From contig NZ_RQVQ01000015.1 in the NCBI RefSeq assembly GCF_003865405.1, forward strand, positions 1 through 64,000: DNA of 64,000 bases, written 5' to 3'. Under the pieces are notes generated by a model, which saw only the letters and a list, made by a program, of their open reading frames with translations, ran no database searches and was not told the origin of the DNA. Origin of the DNA: Paenimyroides tangerinum. Lineage in GTDB: Bacteria > Bacteroidota > Bacteroidia > Flavobacteriales > Flavobacteriaceae. How positions within the stretch are numbered: the stretch's first letter is position 1; every line of letters begins with the position of its first letter. The position numbers were made by a program, and so were the translations under genes. Below, one piece after another: positions 6,854 to 15,832 of the stretch.

Positions 6854-7971
6854 TGAATTTTAAAATTTTAAAATATGTAAAACAACAAGTCTTAGTTTTG
6901 GTTTGTTGTTTTTCTTTTGTTGGTTTTTCACAAAATATAAAGCTTTCGGACAATGCGCAAGTAAGTGTTTTAACTTGTGGTTCAGGTGAGGAAATGTATG
7001 CTTTGTTCGGACATAATGCTATTCGAATTACAGATAATTTGAACGGGTTAGATGTGGTTTATAACTACGGAATGTTCGATTTTTCCACACCAAATTTCTA
7101 CAGTAAATTTGTCAAAGGTGATTTATTATATACAATAGGACTAGAAAATTACAACGATTTTTTATCTTCTTATATACATTACAATCGGTCAATTAATGAG
7201 CAATATTTAAATCTGACATTAGAACAAAAGCAAGCTATTTTTGATAAGATTCAACATCAATTAGCTACGGAAGAACGTAATTATCAGTATAAATTTATTG
7301 ATAATAATTGTACAACTAAAATAGTTGATTTATTAAATGAAGTTCTTGAAAAGCCAATAGAAACGCAATTTGAAGGCAATTCAGATTCACAAAGAAAAAT
7401 TCTAAATTCATCTTTAACGAATCATTATTTTGAGAAATTAGGTATGAATTTGCTTTTTGGCATCAATGTTGATAAAGATAACGAGAAAGTTTTTTTGCCC
7501 GAAAAATTAATGCTCTCGATTTCTAATTCAACAAATGGGAATCAAAGGTTAGAACAAAACGACATTTTGCACTATGAAAGAATAGAAAATTCATCAAAAT
7601 CAAATTGGAATACAATTTACTTTTTTTCGATTATATGCTTAATTCTAGCTTTTTTATCGAGAATAAAGTTTATACAATACATATTCTTCTTTTCTGTTGG
7701 AATTTTAGGAACAGTAATCTTGATTGTTAGTCTGTTTACAAGTCATTCAGAATTGGTTTGGAATGAGAGTTTATTACTTTTTAATCCATTGTATTTCTTT
7801 TTAGGAATAAAGAAGTTTAGAAATGTTATTACAAAAATATTAGGGGCATCTATAATTTTATTTTTAATAATCGCATCTTTTGAAAAGACGTTAATTGTAC
7901 TACCATTACTTTTGTTGGAATTATTTTATTTGTACCAATTGCTTAGAAAAAAAATAGAAAAAAAAGATTAA
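6853..7971 (+). CDS. DUF4105 domain membrane protein
   Basis: 372 residues: a signal segment (1-26, ending VGFSQ), a DUF4105 domain in about 30-180 with CGSGEEMYALFGHNAIRI, YNYGMFDFSTPNFY and YKFIDNNCTTK, a linker, then four or so membrane helices in the last 120 residues. The conserved His (FGH) and Cys (NNCTT) suggest a thiol-hydrolase or acyltransferase-type site facing the periplasm, but the function of the family is not established. It overlaps the PorV/PorQ gene by one base and is followed after two bases by the PHP phosphatase, forming a three-gene operon. Confidence 0.8.
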   Translation: MNFKILKYVKQQVLVLVCCFSFVGFSQNIKLSDNAQVSVLTCGSGEEMYALFGHNAIRITDNLNGLDVVYNYGMFDFSTPNFYSKFVKGDLLYTIGLENYNDFLSSYIHYNRSINEQYLNLTLEQKQAIFDKIQHQLATEERNYQYKFIDNNCTTKIVDLLNEVLEKPIETQFEGNSDSQRKILNSSLTNHYFEKLGMNLLFGINVDKDNEKVFLPEKLMLSISNSTNGNQRLEQNDILHYERIENSSKSNWNTIYFFSIICLILAFLSRIKFIQYIFFFSVGILGTVILIVSLFTSHSELVWNESLLLFNPLYFFLGIKKFRNVITKILGASIILFLIIASFEKTLIVLPLLLLELFYLYQLLRKKIEKKD

Positions 7972-7973
7972 AA

Positions 7974-8711
7974 ATGTTTTCAATATTTAAAACAAAGCCC
8001 ATTCTGAAGGATTTAATTCCTGAAGGATTTATCGATATACATTCTCATGTTTTACACGGATTAGATGATGGAGCAAAAACATTGAGAGATACTGTATATT
8101 TAATCGAATCTATGAAAGATTTTGGATTCGAAAAAATTATGACAACACCTCATACAACCCCGTTGGTTTGGGAAAATACAAAAGAAGGAATTATATCAAA
8201 GTTAGAAGAAGTAAAATCAGAAATTCCTGAATTGGCTAAATCCGTTTCTTTGAATGCAGCATCGGAATATCTAATGGATGAGAGTTTTTTACGACGTTTA
8301 GAAAACGAGAAAATACTTGCTCTGAAAGATAATGTTGTTTTGGTAGAAATGTCTTATATGAATCCGCCTATTCATTTGTATGACATTCTTTTCAAATTAG
8401 TAAGTTTGGGTTATCAGCCTGTTTTGGCACATCCAGAACGATATAATTTTTATGCGAACGACTTCAATGCGTTTAAGAAATTAAAAAAAGCGGGATGTTT
8501 ATTTCAGTTGAATTTGTTATCTGTTACAGGTTATTATGGAAGTGGAATTGCTCATATTGCTGACGAACTTTTAAAAAACGACATGTATGATTTTGCAGGT
8601 TCAGATATTCACCATGATAATCATATAAACGGTTTTTCAAACAAATTAAAAATTAAAAATGTAAAAACGTTTGAAAAAGTTTTAGAAAATAATATTAAAT
8701 TTTTTGGTTAA
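7974..8711 (+). CDS. PHP-domain tyrosine phosphatase, CpsB/CapC type
   Basis: A 245-residue cytoplasmic PHP metallophosphatase. Metal-binding motifs are all visible: DIHSHVLHGLDDGAK (about 22-36), TTPHTT, HPERY (about 160) and GSDIHHDNH (about 210). In Gram-positives and Bacteroidota such enzymes dephosphorylate tyrosine kinases that control capsule or exopolysaccharide synthesis. No polysaccharide genes are near; here it closes an operon with the PorV/PorQ-like and DUF4105 genes. A shared hairpin terminator separates it from prmC on the other strand. Confidence 0.85.
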   Translation: MFSIFKTKPILKDLIPEGFIDIHSHVLHGLDDGAKTLRDTVYLIESMKDFGFEKIMTTPHTTPLVWENTKEGIISKLEEVKSEIPELAKSVSLNAASEYLMDESFLRRLENEKILALKDNVVLVEMSYMNPPIHLYDILFKLVSLGYQPVLAHPERYNFYANDFNAFKKLKKAGCLFQLNLLSVTGYYGSGIAHIADELLKNDMYDFAGSDIHHDNHINGFSNKLKIKNVKTFEKVLENNIKFFG

Positions 8712-8715
8712 TAAG

Positions 8716-8760
8716 AATTGCCCTTAAATAGTGAATAACTTTTAGGGGCAATTTGATTTT
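8716..8760. terminator. bidirectional terminator between PHP gene and prmC
   Basis: Stem aattgcccttaaa / tttaggggcaatt (8716-8728 with 8741-8753, one G-T pair), flanked by T runs, between two convergent genes. Confidence 0.75.
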
Positions 8761-9608
8761 TATACCTTCATTCCGCGAATCATTCGGTCATTTCCTACAA
8801 AATCTTTTCTTAATTCTACATTAGTAAAATGTTTATTGAATAAATCCAAGGTTTCTTTTCCTAAATATTGATTGATTTCAAAAAATAAATATCCATTTGA
8901 TTTTAAGCTGTTTTCTGCTAAAGAAACAATCTTTCTGTAGAAAATTAACGGATCATCATCTTCTACAAACAAAGCCAAATGAGGTTCATGAATCAAGACA
9001 TTGTTTTTAATTTCTACCTTTTCTAAATTTCGAACATAAGGCGGATTTGAAACAATAATATCGTATAAATCTAAAACTTCAGTTTCTAAAATACTTTGGT
9101 TTATAAATGAAATACTAACTCCTAAATCTTGAGCGTTTTTCTTGGCAACTTCAATAGCTTTTTCAGAAATATCCAAAGTAGTTACTTCAACATTTTTAGC
9201 CATTTTAGCAATCGTAATTGGAATACAACCACTTCCGGTTCCAATATCTAAAATACGCCACGTTTTTGATGGATTTTCTGCAATAGTATTTAAAATCCAT
9301 TCAACTAATTCTTCAGTTTCTTGTCTTGGAATTAACGTGTTTTCGTTCACGTAAAAATCTAATCCGTAAAAATAAGCTTTATTAAAAATGTATTGAATCG
9401 GTTTTTCTGAAATTAATTCTTTTAGAACATTTTCAAATTCAGAAGATTTTTCTTTATCTAATTGAAAAGGAGTTTTCATAATAAAATCAACACGTTTCCA
9501 ACCTAAAACTTCTTCTAAAGCAATATAAAATAGTTGTTGGGCTTCAGCTTCATCATAGATCAAAGATAAAGAAGTTACAAATTCGTTTTTAAAAGCTTTT
9601 AATTCCAT
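8760..9608 (-). CDS. prmC: peptide chain release factor N5-glutamine methyltransferase
   Basis: Methylates the glutamine of the GGQ motif in release factors RF1/RF2 using S-adenosylmethionine. Shows the helical N-terminal RF-binding domain, then the SAM motif LDIGTGSGCIPITIA (about residue 118) and the catalytic VSNPPYV (about residue 187). 282 residues from the ATG of MELKAFKNEF; an in-frame GTG nine bases earlier is possible but less likely. It is divergent from ribD, whose start lies 65 bases away. Confidence 0.93.
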   Translation of the reverse strand: MELKAFKNEFVTSLSLIYDEAEAQQLFYIALEEVLGWKRVDFIMKTPFQLDKEKSSEFENVLKELISEKPIQYIFNKAYFYGLDFYVNENTLIPRQETEELVEWILNTIAENPSKTWRILDIGTGSGCIPITIAKMAKNVEVTTLDISEKAIEVAKKNAQDLGVSISFINQSILETEVLDLYDIIVSNPPYVRNLEKVEIKNNVLIHEPHLALFVEDDDPLIFYRKIVSLAENSLKSNGYLFFEINQYLGKETLDLFNKHFTNVELRKDFVGNDRMIRGMKV

Positions 9609-9673
9609 ACGATTCACAAAAAGGGTTTATTATTCGTGCTAAAAAATGTAAATTTGCCTAAAATGCAATTCTT

Positions 9674-10711
9674 TTGAAAACAGACGAAATTTACATGCAA
9701 CGTTGTTTAGACTTAGCCGCAAAAGGTTTGGTTGATGCTATGCCAAATCCGAGCGTTGGTGCCGTTGTTGTGCACAAAGATACGATTATTGGCGAAGGTT
9801 TTACATCGGCTTACGGAGGTTCTCATGCCGAAGTTAATGCAATTCATAGCGTTTTAGATAAATCGTTGCTTTCAAAGTCAACTTTATATGTGAGTTTAGA
9901 ACCTTGTAATCATTTCGGAAAAACACCTCCGTGTAGTGATTTGATTGTGAATTCGAAGATTCCGAAAGTTGTAATTGGTTGTGTTGATCCGTTTTCGGAA
10001 GTTGCTGGAAAAGGAATTGAAAAACTAAAAGCTAACGGAATTGACGTTACTGTTGGCGTTTTGGAAAATGAATGCGCATCATCTCACAAACGATTTTTTA
10101 CTTTTCATACCAAAAAACGTCCGTTTATTATTTTGAAGTGGGCAGAATCTCAAGATGGTTTTGTTAGTCCGAATACAAAATTGGAACAAAAGCCGGTTTG
10201 GTTAACTAATGTTTATTCGCGTCAATTAGTTCATAAATTACGAAGTGAAGAAATGGCGATTTTGGTGGGAACTCAAACTGTTTTGGCTGATAATCCAACG
10301 TTGAATACTAGAGATTGGTTTGGCAAAAATTCGATTCGGTTATATATTGATAGAGAAAATAAAATTTCCGATGATGTACATTTGAAAGATGGAACAATTC
10401 CAACTATTTGTTTAACTTCAAATTTTAAAGAAAATAAATTGAATTTAGATTTTGAGTTAGTAGATTTTACTAAAAATGTTCCAGAACAAATTTGTGAAAT
10501 TTTGTATAAACGCAACATTCAATCAGTGATTGTTGAAGGTGGAACTTTTACTTTACAGCAATTTATTAATGCTAATTTGTGGGATGAAGCGATGGTTTTT
10601 AAAAGCCAAGTTTTGTTGAATGATGGAACAAAGGCTCCGATGTTTAATAAAAATCCATTTGAAATTAAATCAATCAGTAATGATCAATTATTCTTATTCA
10701 AAAATAAATAG
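9674..10711 (+). CDS. ribD: bifunctional riboflavin deaminase/reductase RibD
   Basis: Catalyses two steps of riboflavin synthesis: deamination of the pyrimidine and reduction of its ribose side chain. The N-terminal deaminase has the zinc site HAEVNAI (about 52) with PCNHFGKTPPCSDL (about 76-90); the reductase domain follows from about residue 145 (FIILKWAESQDGF … VEGGTFTLQQFI). 345 residues. The start is TTG: there is no ATG in frame upstream and the residues KTDEIYMQRCL before the first internal Met align with the usual RibD N-terminus. The next gene begins two bases after its stop. RibH is encoded far away at 35.3 kb. Confidence 0.93.
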   Translation: MKTDEIYMQRCLDLAAKGLVDAMPNPSVGAVVVHKDTIIGEGFTSAYGGSHAEVNAIHSVLDKSLLSKSTLYVSLEPCNHFGKTPPCSDLIVNSKIPKVVIGCVDPFSEVAGKGIEKLKANGIDVTVGVLENECASSHKRFFTFHTKKRPFIILKWAESQDGFVSPNTKLEQKPVWLTNVYSRQLVHKLRSEEMAILVGTQTVLADNPTLNTRDWFGKNSIRLYIDRENKISDDVHLKDGTIPTICLTSNFKENKLNLDFELVDFTKNVPEQICEILYKRNIQSVIVEGGTFTLQQFINANLWDEAMVFKSQVLLNDGTKAPMFNKNPFEIKSISNDQLFLFKNK

Positions 10712-10713
10712 TT

Positions 10714-11322
10714 TTGGAAAAAGATACATATAAAACTTTAGCAGCTCCGACAGAGGAAGTGATGTTTAAAGAGAAAAACAGCAAGTTTTACGGTTATGCA
10801 TTTCCGATTGAAACGGAAGAGGAAGTTAAACCTATTCTTGAAAAAATTAAAAAACAACATTATACAGCGCGCCATTGGTGTTATGCTTTTCAAATTGGGA
10901 CTTCAAAAATTTATTTTCGAGCCAATGATGATGGTGAACCAAATAATAGTGCTGGAATGCCTATTTATGGTCAAATTCAGTCGTTTGAACTTACTAATGT
11001 TTTAGTTGTTGTTGTTCGTTATTTTGGCGGAATTAAACTTGGGGTAGGAGGTTTGGTTCAAGCTTATAAAACAGGAGCGCAAATGGCCTTGGAAGTTGCT
11101 GAAATTGAAGAGCGAACTATTGATGTCCATTTTATCGTTTCGTTTGATTACAAAAACATGAATAAAGTGATGCGTGTGATTAAAGAAAAAAATGTACGTT
11201 TAATTAAGCAAGAAATGGAAATGAGTTGTGTTTTTGAGATTGCTATTCGTAAACATTTTGCTCAAGATATTTTTGAAGCTTTTGATGCAATTTATGAAGT
11301 AGATATAAAAGAAAAAGAATAG
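10714..11322 (+). CDS. YigZ/IMPACT (UPF0029) family protein
   Basis: 202 residues; YigZ family fold related to the IMPACT N-terminal domain. Hallmarks are FKEKNSKFYGYAFPI, the long motif RANDDGEPNNSAGMPIYGQI (about 70-90) and VVVRYFGGIKLGVGGLVQAY (about 105-125). Family members are linked to translation control in eukaryotes; bacterial function is not settled. Start is TTG at 10714 with no ATG alternative before the conserved region, the second TTG start in a row. It forms an operon with ribD and ends four bases from a convergent gene. Confidence 0.85.
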   Translation: MEKDTYKTLAAPTEEVMFKEKNSKFYGYAFPIETEEEVKPILEKIKKQHYTARHWCYAFQIGTSKIYFRANDDGEPNNSAGMPIYGQIQSFELTNVLVVVVRYFGGIKLGVGGLVQAYKTGAQMALEVAEIEERTIDVHFIVSFDYKNMNKVMRVIKEKNVRLIKQEMEMSCVFEIAIRKHFAQDIFEAFDAIYEVDIKEKE

Positions 11323-11346
11323 GAACTTAAAGTTCATATTCTTTTT
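11312..11346. terminator. overlapping bidirectional terminator
   Basis: Nearly perfect stem of 16 bases (aaaaagaataggaact with agttcatattcttttt, one mismatch) that overlaps the ends of both convergent genes. Confidence 0.7.
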
Positions 11347-12028
11347 TAAATTTCACAACCTTCGAAATCAAATAATATTTAAACGGATCGTGAAGGGAAA
11401 TCAAATCTTTATTGAAATCATCTTCATTTACTAGAAAATAGACAAACATATTAATATTCTCCTCTGGTACTTTAAATTCGTTAACCAAGACTTCATCTGG
11501 ATAAACTTGTTTTAAGGCCTTAAAGTTGATTTCTGCTTTTTCAAAAGCAATTACTTTCTTAATTGTTTTATTACGACCTGAAATACGATTAAAAACACCA
11601 TCTAAAGTAACTCCTGTGCTATTTTCAAAAACAGGTTTTATACTGTTTTGATGTTCAAGTTTTTCGTCTTTGCTTTTTGGTTTTGTGCCAAAATTGAAAA
11701 GAGGACCGCGGTCAATCACTAATTCATTTAATGTTGTTCCTTCTTTTTTTAAGTAATAGCGCAACGATTTTGATTTTATTACAACTTCAGGTACAATGTA
11801 TTCATCAAAAATAGTTTCATTCTGAAAAAACACCAAAGTATCGTTTTCAGACATTTTCATTTGAAAAACACCTCGACTGTCTGTTTCAATCGATTCTTTT
11901 GAATTCTTATTGTAAACAGTTAATTTAATTGTAGTGTGATCCTCTAATAAAAGCTTTCCTTGAATCAATTCTTGAGAAAAAGATTTCCATGAAAGTATTA
12001 TAAATATAAAGTAAAGAAATTTTCTCAT
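11327..12028 (-). CDS. secreted carboxypeptidase-regulatory-like protein, function unknown
   Basis: 233 residues with a signal peptide (MRKFLYFIFIILSWKSFSQ). Residues 20-85 look like the CarboxypepD-regulatory-like beta-sandwich that Bacteroidota place at the front of outer-membrane receptors: QGKLLLEDHTTIKLTVYN and SIETDSRGVFQMKM. The rest (GTTLNELVI … TGVTLDGVFNRISGR) is typical of flavobacterial periplasmic proteins that carry such a domain without a barrel. It is followed by nothing co-directional, being the last gene of a unit behind the thioesterase, with 76 bases between. Confidence 0.65.
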   Translation of the reverse strand: MRKFLYFIFIILSWKSFSQELIQGKLLLEDHTTIKLTVYNKNSKESIETDSRGVFQMKMSENDTLVFFQNETIFDEYIVPEVVIKSKSLRYYLKKEGTTLNELVIDRGPLFNFGTKPKSKDEKLEHQNSIKPVFENSTGVTLDGVFNRISGRNKTIKKVIAFEKAEINFKALKQVYPDEVLVNEFKVPEENINMFVYFLVNEDDFNKDLISLHDPFKYYLISKVVKFKKEYEL

Positions 12029-12104
12029 AAATCGATTTTTAATGATTTTTCATTGAGTAAAAATTGGTTTATTTCTACTTTATAAATTAAATAAAAAATA
12101 ATCT

Positions 12105-12509
12105 TTATTTTAACATATTTAACCTTTCTGTAACATAGTCAGGAGGTAGCGTTGGACGTCCCGATTTCATGTCAATAAACACCAACATTGAGTAGCCAGT
12201 TGTTAATAACTCGCCTTCCTGATTTCGTATTTCATAATCAAATTCTATCTTGACAGAAGTCTGACTTTTTAGTATAGTTGTGACTGTAAGTATGTCGTCA
12301 TATTTAGCTGGTTTTTTATAATTCATCGTTAAAGAAACCACAGGAAGCATGATTCCATTTTCTTCCATCCATTTGTATGAAATTCCTTGGTTTCTAAGCC
12401 ATTCAACGCGTCCTATTTCAAAATATTGTGCGTAATTTGCATGATAAACGACACCCATTTGGTCTGTTTCTGCATAGCGAACACGAACTTCAATATCAAA
12501 TTTATTCAT
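12105..12509 (-). CDS. acyl-CoA thioesterase, YbgC/4HBT family
   Basis: A 134-residue hot-dog fold thioesterase that hydrolyses acyl-CoA or 4-hydroxybenzoyl-CoA type substrates. The family signature YAETDQMGVVYHANYAQYFE lies at residues 12-31, with the catalytic Asp (ETDQMG) present. Length is normal for YbgC. In proteobacteria YbgC belongs to the Tol-Pal operon; there is no tol gene here. It is divergent from dnaA across a 179-base gap. Confidence 0.88.
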   Translation of the reverse strand: MNKFDIEVRVRYAETDQMGVVYHANYAQYFEIGRVEWLRNQGISYKWMEENGIMLPVVSLTMNYKKPAKYDDILTVTTILKSQTSVKIEFDYEIRNQEGELLTTGYSMLVFIDMKSGRPTLPPDYVTERLNMLK

Positions 12510-12589
12510 TATTATTTTTAATTTATTTTGTTACTAATTTTATTAATAATACTTACAATTTTATTTTTAAAAAACAAATAGCAATAAGT

Positions 12590-12620
12590 TTTTTTTTAAC
12601 AAAAAATGTGACCATATTTG
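12590..12620 (+). promoter_or_regulatory. candidate dnaA promoter
   Basis: TTTT at 12590-12593, 19 bases, then CATATTTG at 12613-12620, one base off the TAnnTTTG box. This gives a leader of about 60 bases. A weak DnaA-box-like atattcaca lies at 12675-12683 just before the start codon. Confidence 0.45.
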
Positions 12621-12688
12621 TCAAAAGGAATCTACCACAAATTCCAAAAAATTAACATTTACGAGAACACAATAATATTCACAATAAC

Positions 12689-14128
12689 ATGCTTGATTAT
12701 ACTACCAATAATGCAAAATCTGTATGGAATAACTGTCTAAATTTCATAAAAGACAACATTCAAGAGCAAGCGTTCAAAACGTGGTTTGAACCTATTAAGG
12801 CAATTGAACTAACAGATAATGTTTTGTATATTCAGGTGCCTAGTAAATTCTTCTACGAATGGTTAGAAGAGCATTATGTAAAGATATTAAAATCTGCTTT
12901 ACAAAAAGAACTTGGACCGGGTGCAAAATTATTATATAAGATTGAAATGGAAAACGCTCAGGGTAATAAAAAACCTTTTACTGAGCAACTTCCTAGTACA
13001 CATAGAGAACCTGTCAAAACTCAAGAGTTAGATGTTCCTGTTCAACAAAAGAATCCTGAATTAAAAAATCCGTTTGTAATTCCTGGAATTCGAAATGTAA
13101 AAATTGAATCTCAATTAAATTCAAATTATAGTTTTGATAATTTCTTAGAAGGCGAATCTAACCGATTAGCTCGTAATGCGGGTATGGCTGTAGCTAATAA
13201 ACCTGGAGGAACGGCTTTTAATCCATTAATGTTATATGGTGGAGTTGGTTTGGGAAAAACCCATTTGGCTCATGCTATTGGTGTTGAAATCAAAGAAAAA
13301 TTCCCTGAGAAAACTGTTCTTTATATTTCGGCTGAAGTTTTTACACAACAATATGTAGATTCTGTTCGTAAACAAACACGTAACGACTTTATTTATTTTT
13401 ATCAATTAATTGATGTTTTAATTGTTGATGATATTCAATTCTTATCTGGAAAATCAGGTACACAAGATGTGTTCTTTCATATTTTTAATTATTTACATCA
13501 AAATGGAAAGCAAGTAATTTTAACTTCGGATAAAGCACCTGTTGATATGCAAGATATTGAACAGCGTTTATTATCTCGTTTTAAATGGGGATTGTCTGCG
13601 GAAATTCAACATCCTGATTTTGAAACGCGTGTAAATATTGCTAAAAGTATTTTGTTCCGTGATGGAGTTGAAATGCCTGAAGATGTTATTGAATATGTAG
13701 CTAAAAACGTAAAAACAAACGTTCGTGAATTAGAAGGAGCAATTATTTCTTTAATTGCACAATCATCATTTAATAAGCGTGAGATTACTTTAGAATTAGC
13801 GAAAAGCGTTGTTGAAAAATTTGTTAAGAACGTTAAGAAAGATATTTCAATCGATTATATTCAAAAAATTGTTTCTGATTATTTCAGTTTAGATGTTGAA
13901 ACGTTATGTTCAAAAACTAGAAAAAGACACATTGTACAAGCAAGACAATTGGCTATGTTCTTTTCGAAAAAATATACAAAATCATCTTTGGCAAATATCG
14001 GTTCTTTAACTGGAGATCGTGATCATGCAACGGTTCTTCATGCTTGTAAAACTGTTGATAATCTTTTGGAAACAGATAAACAATTCAAAGGTTATTTCGA
14101 AGATATAAACAAAAAATTATCCATGTAA
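12689..14128 (+). CDS. dnaA: chromosomal replication initiator protein DnaA
   Basis: Initiates replication by binding DnaA boxes at oriC and loading the helicase. 479 residues with all four domains: N-terminal domain (1-85, WNNCLNFIKDNI … FKTWFEPI), variable linker (85-140), AAA+ ATPase with Walker A GGVGLGKTH (184-192) and Walker B VLIVDDIQFLSG (about 243-254), and the C-terminal DNA-binding domain with the signature TGDRDHATVLHACK. It is followed after one base by the low-molecular-weight phosphatase gene. No cluster of consensus DnaA boxes is seen beside it, so oriC need not be here. Confidence 0.98.
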   Translation: MLDYTTNNAKSVWNNCLNFIKDNIQEQAFKTWFEPIKAIELTDNVLYIQVPSKFFYEWLEEHYVKILKSALQKELGPGAKLLYKIEMENAQGNKKPFTEQLPSTHREPVKTQELDVPVQQKNPELKNPFVIPGIRNVKIESQLNSNYSFDNFLEGESNRLARNAGMAVANKPGGTAFNPLMLYGGVGLGKTHLAHAIGVEIKEKFPEKTVLYISAEVFTQQYVDSVRKQTRNDFIYFYQLIDVLIVDDIQFLSGKSGTQDVFFHIFNYLHQNGKQVILTSDKAPVDMQDIEQRLLSRFKWGLSAEIQHPDFETRVNIAKSILFRDGVEMPEDVIEYVAKNVKTNVRELEGAIISLIAQSSFNKREITLELAKSVVEKFVKNVKKDISIDYIQKIVSDYFSLDVETLCSKTRKRHIVQARQLAMFFSKKYTKSSLANIGSLTGDRDHATVLHACKTVDNLLETDKQFKGYFEDINKKLSM

Positions 14129-14129
14129 T

Positions 14130-14582
14130 ATGAAAGTATTAATGGTTTGTTTGGGAAATATTTGTAGATCTCCTTTAGCTGAAGGGATTTTAAAATCAAA
14201 AGTTTCTAAAAATATAAAAGTTGATTCTGCTGGAACTGCTGCTTGGCATTCTGGAAATTTACCTGATAAACGTTCTATTGCAGTAGCCAAAACGTATGGT
14301 ATTGATTTAACCGATCAACGTGCTCGACAATTTTTAGTTGAAGATTTTGATCGATTCGACTATATTTATGTTATGGACAAAAGCAATTATGTGAATGTTT
14401 GTAAATTGGCTCCAAATAACGAAGCGATAGACAAAGTTGAATTGATATTAAATGAAAGTCATTCAGGAAAAGATTTAGAAGTACCCGATCCGTATTATGG
14501 TGGAGATGATGGATTTGAAAATGTATTTCAAATGTTAGATGAAGCTTGTAATAAAATAAAAGATAAACTAGAAAACGCTTAA
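14130..14582 (+). CDS. low-molecular-weight protein-tyrosine phosphatase
   Basis: 150 residues; removes phosphate from phosphotyrosine. The P-loop CLGNICRSPLAEG (CX5R with CLGNICR at 8-14) is at the N-terminus and the general-acid loop DPYYGG is near residue 117. Length is normal. It starts one base after dnaA and is probably co-transcribed. Its own stop codon lies in the stem of the terminator. This gene order behind dnaA is common in flavobacteria, but no functional link is known. Confidence 0.93.
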   Translation: MKVLMVCLGNICRSPLAEGILKSKVSKNIKVDSAGTAAWHSGNLPDKRSIAVAKTYGIDLTDQRARQFLVEDFDRFDYIYVMDKSNYVNVCKLAPNNEAIDKVELILNESHSGKDLEVPDPYYGGDDGFENVFQMLDEACNKIKDKLENA

Positions 14583-14600
14583 TTTACTAAGCGTTTTTTT
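14574..14600 (+). terminator. terminator of the dnaA unit
   Basis: Stem aacgctta / taagcgtt (14574-14581, 14588-14595) followed by seven T; the stem includes the stop codon. Confidence 0.85.
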
Positions 14601-14613
14601 ATTGTTATATTTG
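14583..14613 (+). promoter_or_regulatory. promoter of the RsmI-like gene
   Basis: TTTA (14583-14586), exactly 19 bases, TATATTTG (14606-14613): seven of eight specified positions of the Bacteroidota sigma consensus. It overlaps the preceding terminator. Confidence 0.65.
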
Positions 14614-14627
14614 TAAAAATTTAAAAC

Positions 14628-15338
14628 ATGACCGAAAAAGGTACTTTATATTTAATTCCAGTTCCGTTAGGAGATAATAATCCAGAAGAAGTTTTGCCAC
14701 AAAGTGTTAAAAGAGCGATCGGTTTAATTGATACTTTTGTGGTTGAAAATAGTAAAGTTGCAAGAAAATTCATAAAAGCAATTCATCCAGAAAAAGTTCA
14801 AGCATCGTTAACGCTTTTCGAATTGAATAAACATACCGATTCTAAAGAAATAAATTCATTTATAAAACCAATTTTAGATGGCAAGAATATGGGGTTGATG
14901 AGTGACGCCGGTTGTCCTGGTGTTGCCGATCCAGGTGCGGTTGTTGTAAAGTTAGCTCATGAAAAAGGAATTAAAGTTGTTCCTTTAGTTGGGCCGTCTT
15001 CTATTTTAATGTCAATGATGGCATCTGGAATGAATGGTCAGTCGTTTACTTTTAATGGATATTTACCAATTGATAAGTCTGATAAGAAAACTGCCTTAAA
15101 AAATTTAGAACGTTGGTCGCAAGAACGAGATCAATCTCAAATTTTTATTGAAACACCTTATCGAAACAATCAAATTTTAGAGGAAATGATTCAGATTTTA
15201 AATCCGAATACTTTGGTTTGTGTAGCTTGCGATATAAGTCTTCCTACAGAATATATCGTTACTAAGCCTATTAGTTTATGGAAAAAATCAAAACCTGATT
15301 TACATAAACGTCCGTGTATTTTTATCATTCATAAATAA
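14628..15338 (+). CDS. RsmI-like SAM-dependent methyltransferase (tetrapyrrole methylase fold)
   Basis: 236 residues of the tetrapyrrole methylase superfamily, in the branch that includes 16S rRNA 2'-O-methyltransferase RsmI. Visible motifs: LYLIPVPLGDNNPEEVLP at the N-terminus, MSDAGCPGVADPGAVVV (about 89-105) and VPLVGPSSILMSMMASG (about 122-138). It is shorter than classical RsmI (about 280 residues) and lacks the usual C-terminal extension; such short forms are standard in Bacteroidota, and their exact substrate is not certain. It has its own promoter. Confidence 0.82.
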   Translation: MTEKGTLYLIPVPLGDNNPEEVLPQSVKRAIGLIDTFVVENSKVARKFIKAIHPEKVQASLTLFELNKHTDSKEINSFIKPILDGKNMGLMSDAGCPGVADPGAVVVKLAHEKGIKVVPLVGPSSILMSMMASGMNGQSFTFNGYLPIDKSDKKTALKNLERWSQERDQSQIFIETPYRNNQILEEMIQILNPNTLVCVACDISLPTEYIVTKPISLWKKSKPDLHKRPCIFIIHK

Positions 15339-15349
15339 AATCTAAATAT

Positions 15350-15787
15350 ATGAATTCTATTTATAAAGTGTTTATTCTTGTTTTTAGTCTGAGTTTTTTG
15401 AGTTGTAATTTTAATTCAACTTATCGAAATAGAACATTAGATAAAAATGAAGCTGAAATTATCACAAATAAATTATATGAGTTTTTAGAAAAAGATGAAT
15501 TTTCAAATGCAACTTCTTTATTCAGTTCTAAGTTTTTGGAAGTTACTCCGCTCGATAGTTTGAACAAAATGTTTTTGGATGTTAAATCACTTGGTAAGTA
15601 TGAAGGTAGAGCTTTAAGTAATTTCGAAACTTTTGTTGTTGAAGGTTCAAATCCCAAATCAGAATATATTTTTATTTATGATGTGAATTATGAAAAATTT
15701 CCTTCTCAAGAAACAATTCGTTTAGAAAAAGAGGGTGATTCAATAAAAATAGTTACTTATCAAATCCATTCAGATGGTTTTAATTAA
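15350..15787 (+). CDS. small lipoprotein, function unknown
   Basis: 145 residues with a lipoprotein signal, lipobox LSFLSC at about 14-19, so probably anchored in a membrane facing the periplasm. The remainder (KLYEFLEKDEFSNATSLF … YEKFPSQETIRLEKEGDSI) looks like a compact alpha/beta domain of the NTF2-like or DUF4019 type, but I cannot name it with confidence. It follows the methyltransferase by 11 bases and is likely transcribed with it. Confidence 0.6.
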   Translation: MNSIYKVFILVFSLSFLSCNFNSTYRNRTLDKNEAEIITNKLYEFLEKDEFSNATSLFSSKFLEVTPLDSLNKMFLDVKSLGKYEGRALSNFETFVVEGSNPKSEYIFIYDVNYEKFPSQETIRLEKEGDSIKIVTYQIHSDGFN

Positions 15788-15792
15788 TTAAA

Positions 15793-15818
15793 AAATCCAG
15801 CTTTTGCTGGATTTTTTT
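15793..15818. terminator. bidirectional terminator before yajC
   Basis: Stem aaatccagc / gctggattt (15793-15801, 15806-15814) with a tttt loop and flanking A and T runs, between convergent transcription units. Confidence 0.85.
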
Positions 15819-15832
15819 ACTCATAATGAAAA

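Noticed and set aside
12510-12688. Possible oriC next to dnaA
   Set aside because: Only one weak DnaA-box-like sequence and no box cluster or AT-rich 13-mers beyond the general AT richness; dnaA is often not at oriC in this phylum.
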